Shown here piece after piece: positions 63,718 to 64,000 of a DNA stretch of 64,000 bases. Position numbers and translations under genes: made by a program. Source of the stretch: Halorubrum californiense DSM 19288 (lineage in GTDB: Archaea; Halobacteriota; Halobacteria; Halobacteriales; Haloferacaceae); the NCBI RefSeq assembly GCF_000336875.1, contig NZ_AOJK01000036.1, positions 61,530-125,529 of the forward strand, written 5' to 3'. Each line of letters starts with the position of its first letter. Positions within the stretch are counted from its first letter, which is position 1. The notes under the pieces are model-generated. The model worked only from the letters and a program-made list of their open reading frames with translations, did not search any database and was not told the origin of the DNA.

Positions 63718-64000
63718 ATGAGCGACCGCCGGACGCCGTGGCTGGCGATCGCGCGGTACGACGCCGCGGGCCGGGCCCGTGGGTCGGCCGTGGTGACGGG
63801 CCTGCTCTCCGCGTTCCTCCTGCTGTTCCTCGCCTTCTTCCCGTCTCTGGCGACCGCGGACGTCGACCTCGATGCGTACGTCGAGGCGTTCCCGCCAGCG
63901 CTCCGGGAGGCGTTCGGGATCATCGCCATCTCCTCGATAGAGGGGTTCCTCGCGGTGGAGTTCTATCAGTTCGCGTGGCTGCTCTTGGTGGGCCTCTACC
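63718..64000 (+). CDS. ABC-2 type exporter permease, 5' part
   Basis: The frame opens at the ATG at 63718, 6 bp after the ATPase stop, and runs to the window end. The visible 94 residues include 'DRRTPWLAIARYDAAGRARG' and two membrane helices ('VVTGLLSAFLLLFLAFFPSL', 'VEFYQFAWLLLVGLY'). This fits the permease partner of the ATPase, as usual for haloarchaeal ABC-2 exporters. The remaining gene lies outside the window. Confidence 0.8.
   Translation, partial: MSDRRTPWLAIARYDAAGRARGSAVVTGLLSAFLLLFLAFFPSLATADVDLDAYVEAFPPALREAFGIIAISSIEGFLAVEFYQFAWLLLVGLY

Overview
The window is a chromosomal segment of a haloarchaeon (class Halobacteria), probably Halorubrum or a close relative. The sequence is GC-rich, and the encoded proteins are strongly acidic (Asp/Glu-rich, Lys-poor). 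Secreted proteins carry Tat-type signals and Tat lipoboxes. Many genes start 25-32 bp after a TTTA(A/T)-type TATA element, the spacing expected of leaderless haloarchaeal transcripts. Archaeal information-processing genes are present: transcription factor S, aCPSF1, the alpha proteasome subunit, RNase P Pop5 and Rpp30, L39e, L31e and aIF6. The genus is an inference from overall look. No insertion sequence, prophage, CRISPR array or replication origin was seen.

Layout. 1-3330: end of a TrmB regulator, a broken DUF1028 gene, bolA with a duplicated promoter, and two small membrane proteins. 3.5-7.0 kb: TCA cycle genes fumC, sucC, sucD. 7.1-16.9 kb: a REC-GAF-PAS-GAF histidine kinase, a winged-helix regulator, a tRNA methylthiotransferase, a disrupted histidine kinase, an acyl-CoA ligase, a membrane-anchored coiled protein and ribose-1,5-bisphosphate isomerase. 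17-23.4 kb: a Tat-exported hydrolase, a zinc-ribbon protein, a palindrome-rich non-coding block, mch, a PhoU/TrkA-C protein and an iron alcohol dehydrogenase. 23.6-30.4 kb: gyrB-gyrA, a lipoprotein fragment and an acyl-CoA synthetase. 30.4-33.2 kb: peroxiredoxin, lipoprotein, tatA, tRNA-Arg(CCT) and a DUF1405 protein.

33.3-44.4 kb is the most distinctive accessory region. It is a type IV pilus-like secretion locus: a 1272-residue PilB/FlaI-type ATPase with long acidic extensions, a TadC/FlaJ-like platform protein, five small overlapping pilin-like genes, and a divergent 600-residue pilin-like protein with a beta-rich domain. The genes overlap or nearly abut, so they are probably co-transcribed and build one surface structure.

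44.5-54.7 kb: AlaX, TFS, small haloarchaeal proteins, methylglyoxal synthase, a polytopic membrane protein, hyuA-hyuB and aCPSF1. 55-59.1 kb: an SDR and the conserved rnp3-methyltransferase-rnp2-psmA operon. 59.2-64 kb: DUF6498 and DUF357 proteins, an M20 deacylase, the rpl39e-rpl31e-eif6 operon, and the start of an ABC-2 exporter.

A recurring theme is fine-scale gene damage: single-base frameshifts, an in-frame stop, a 26-bp tandem triplication that truncates a protein, a missing start codon, a gene fragment and an ABC ATPase with apparent deletions. Sequencing error cannot be excluded for the single-base cases. The repeats and deletions look real.
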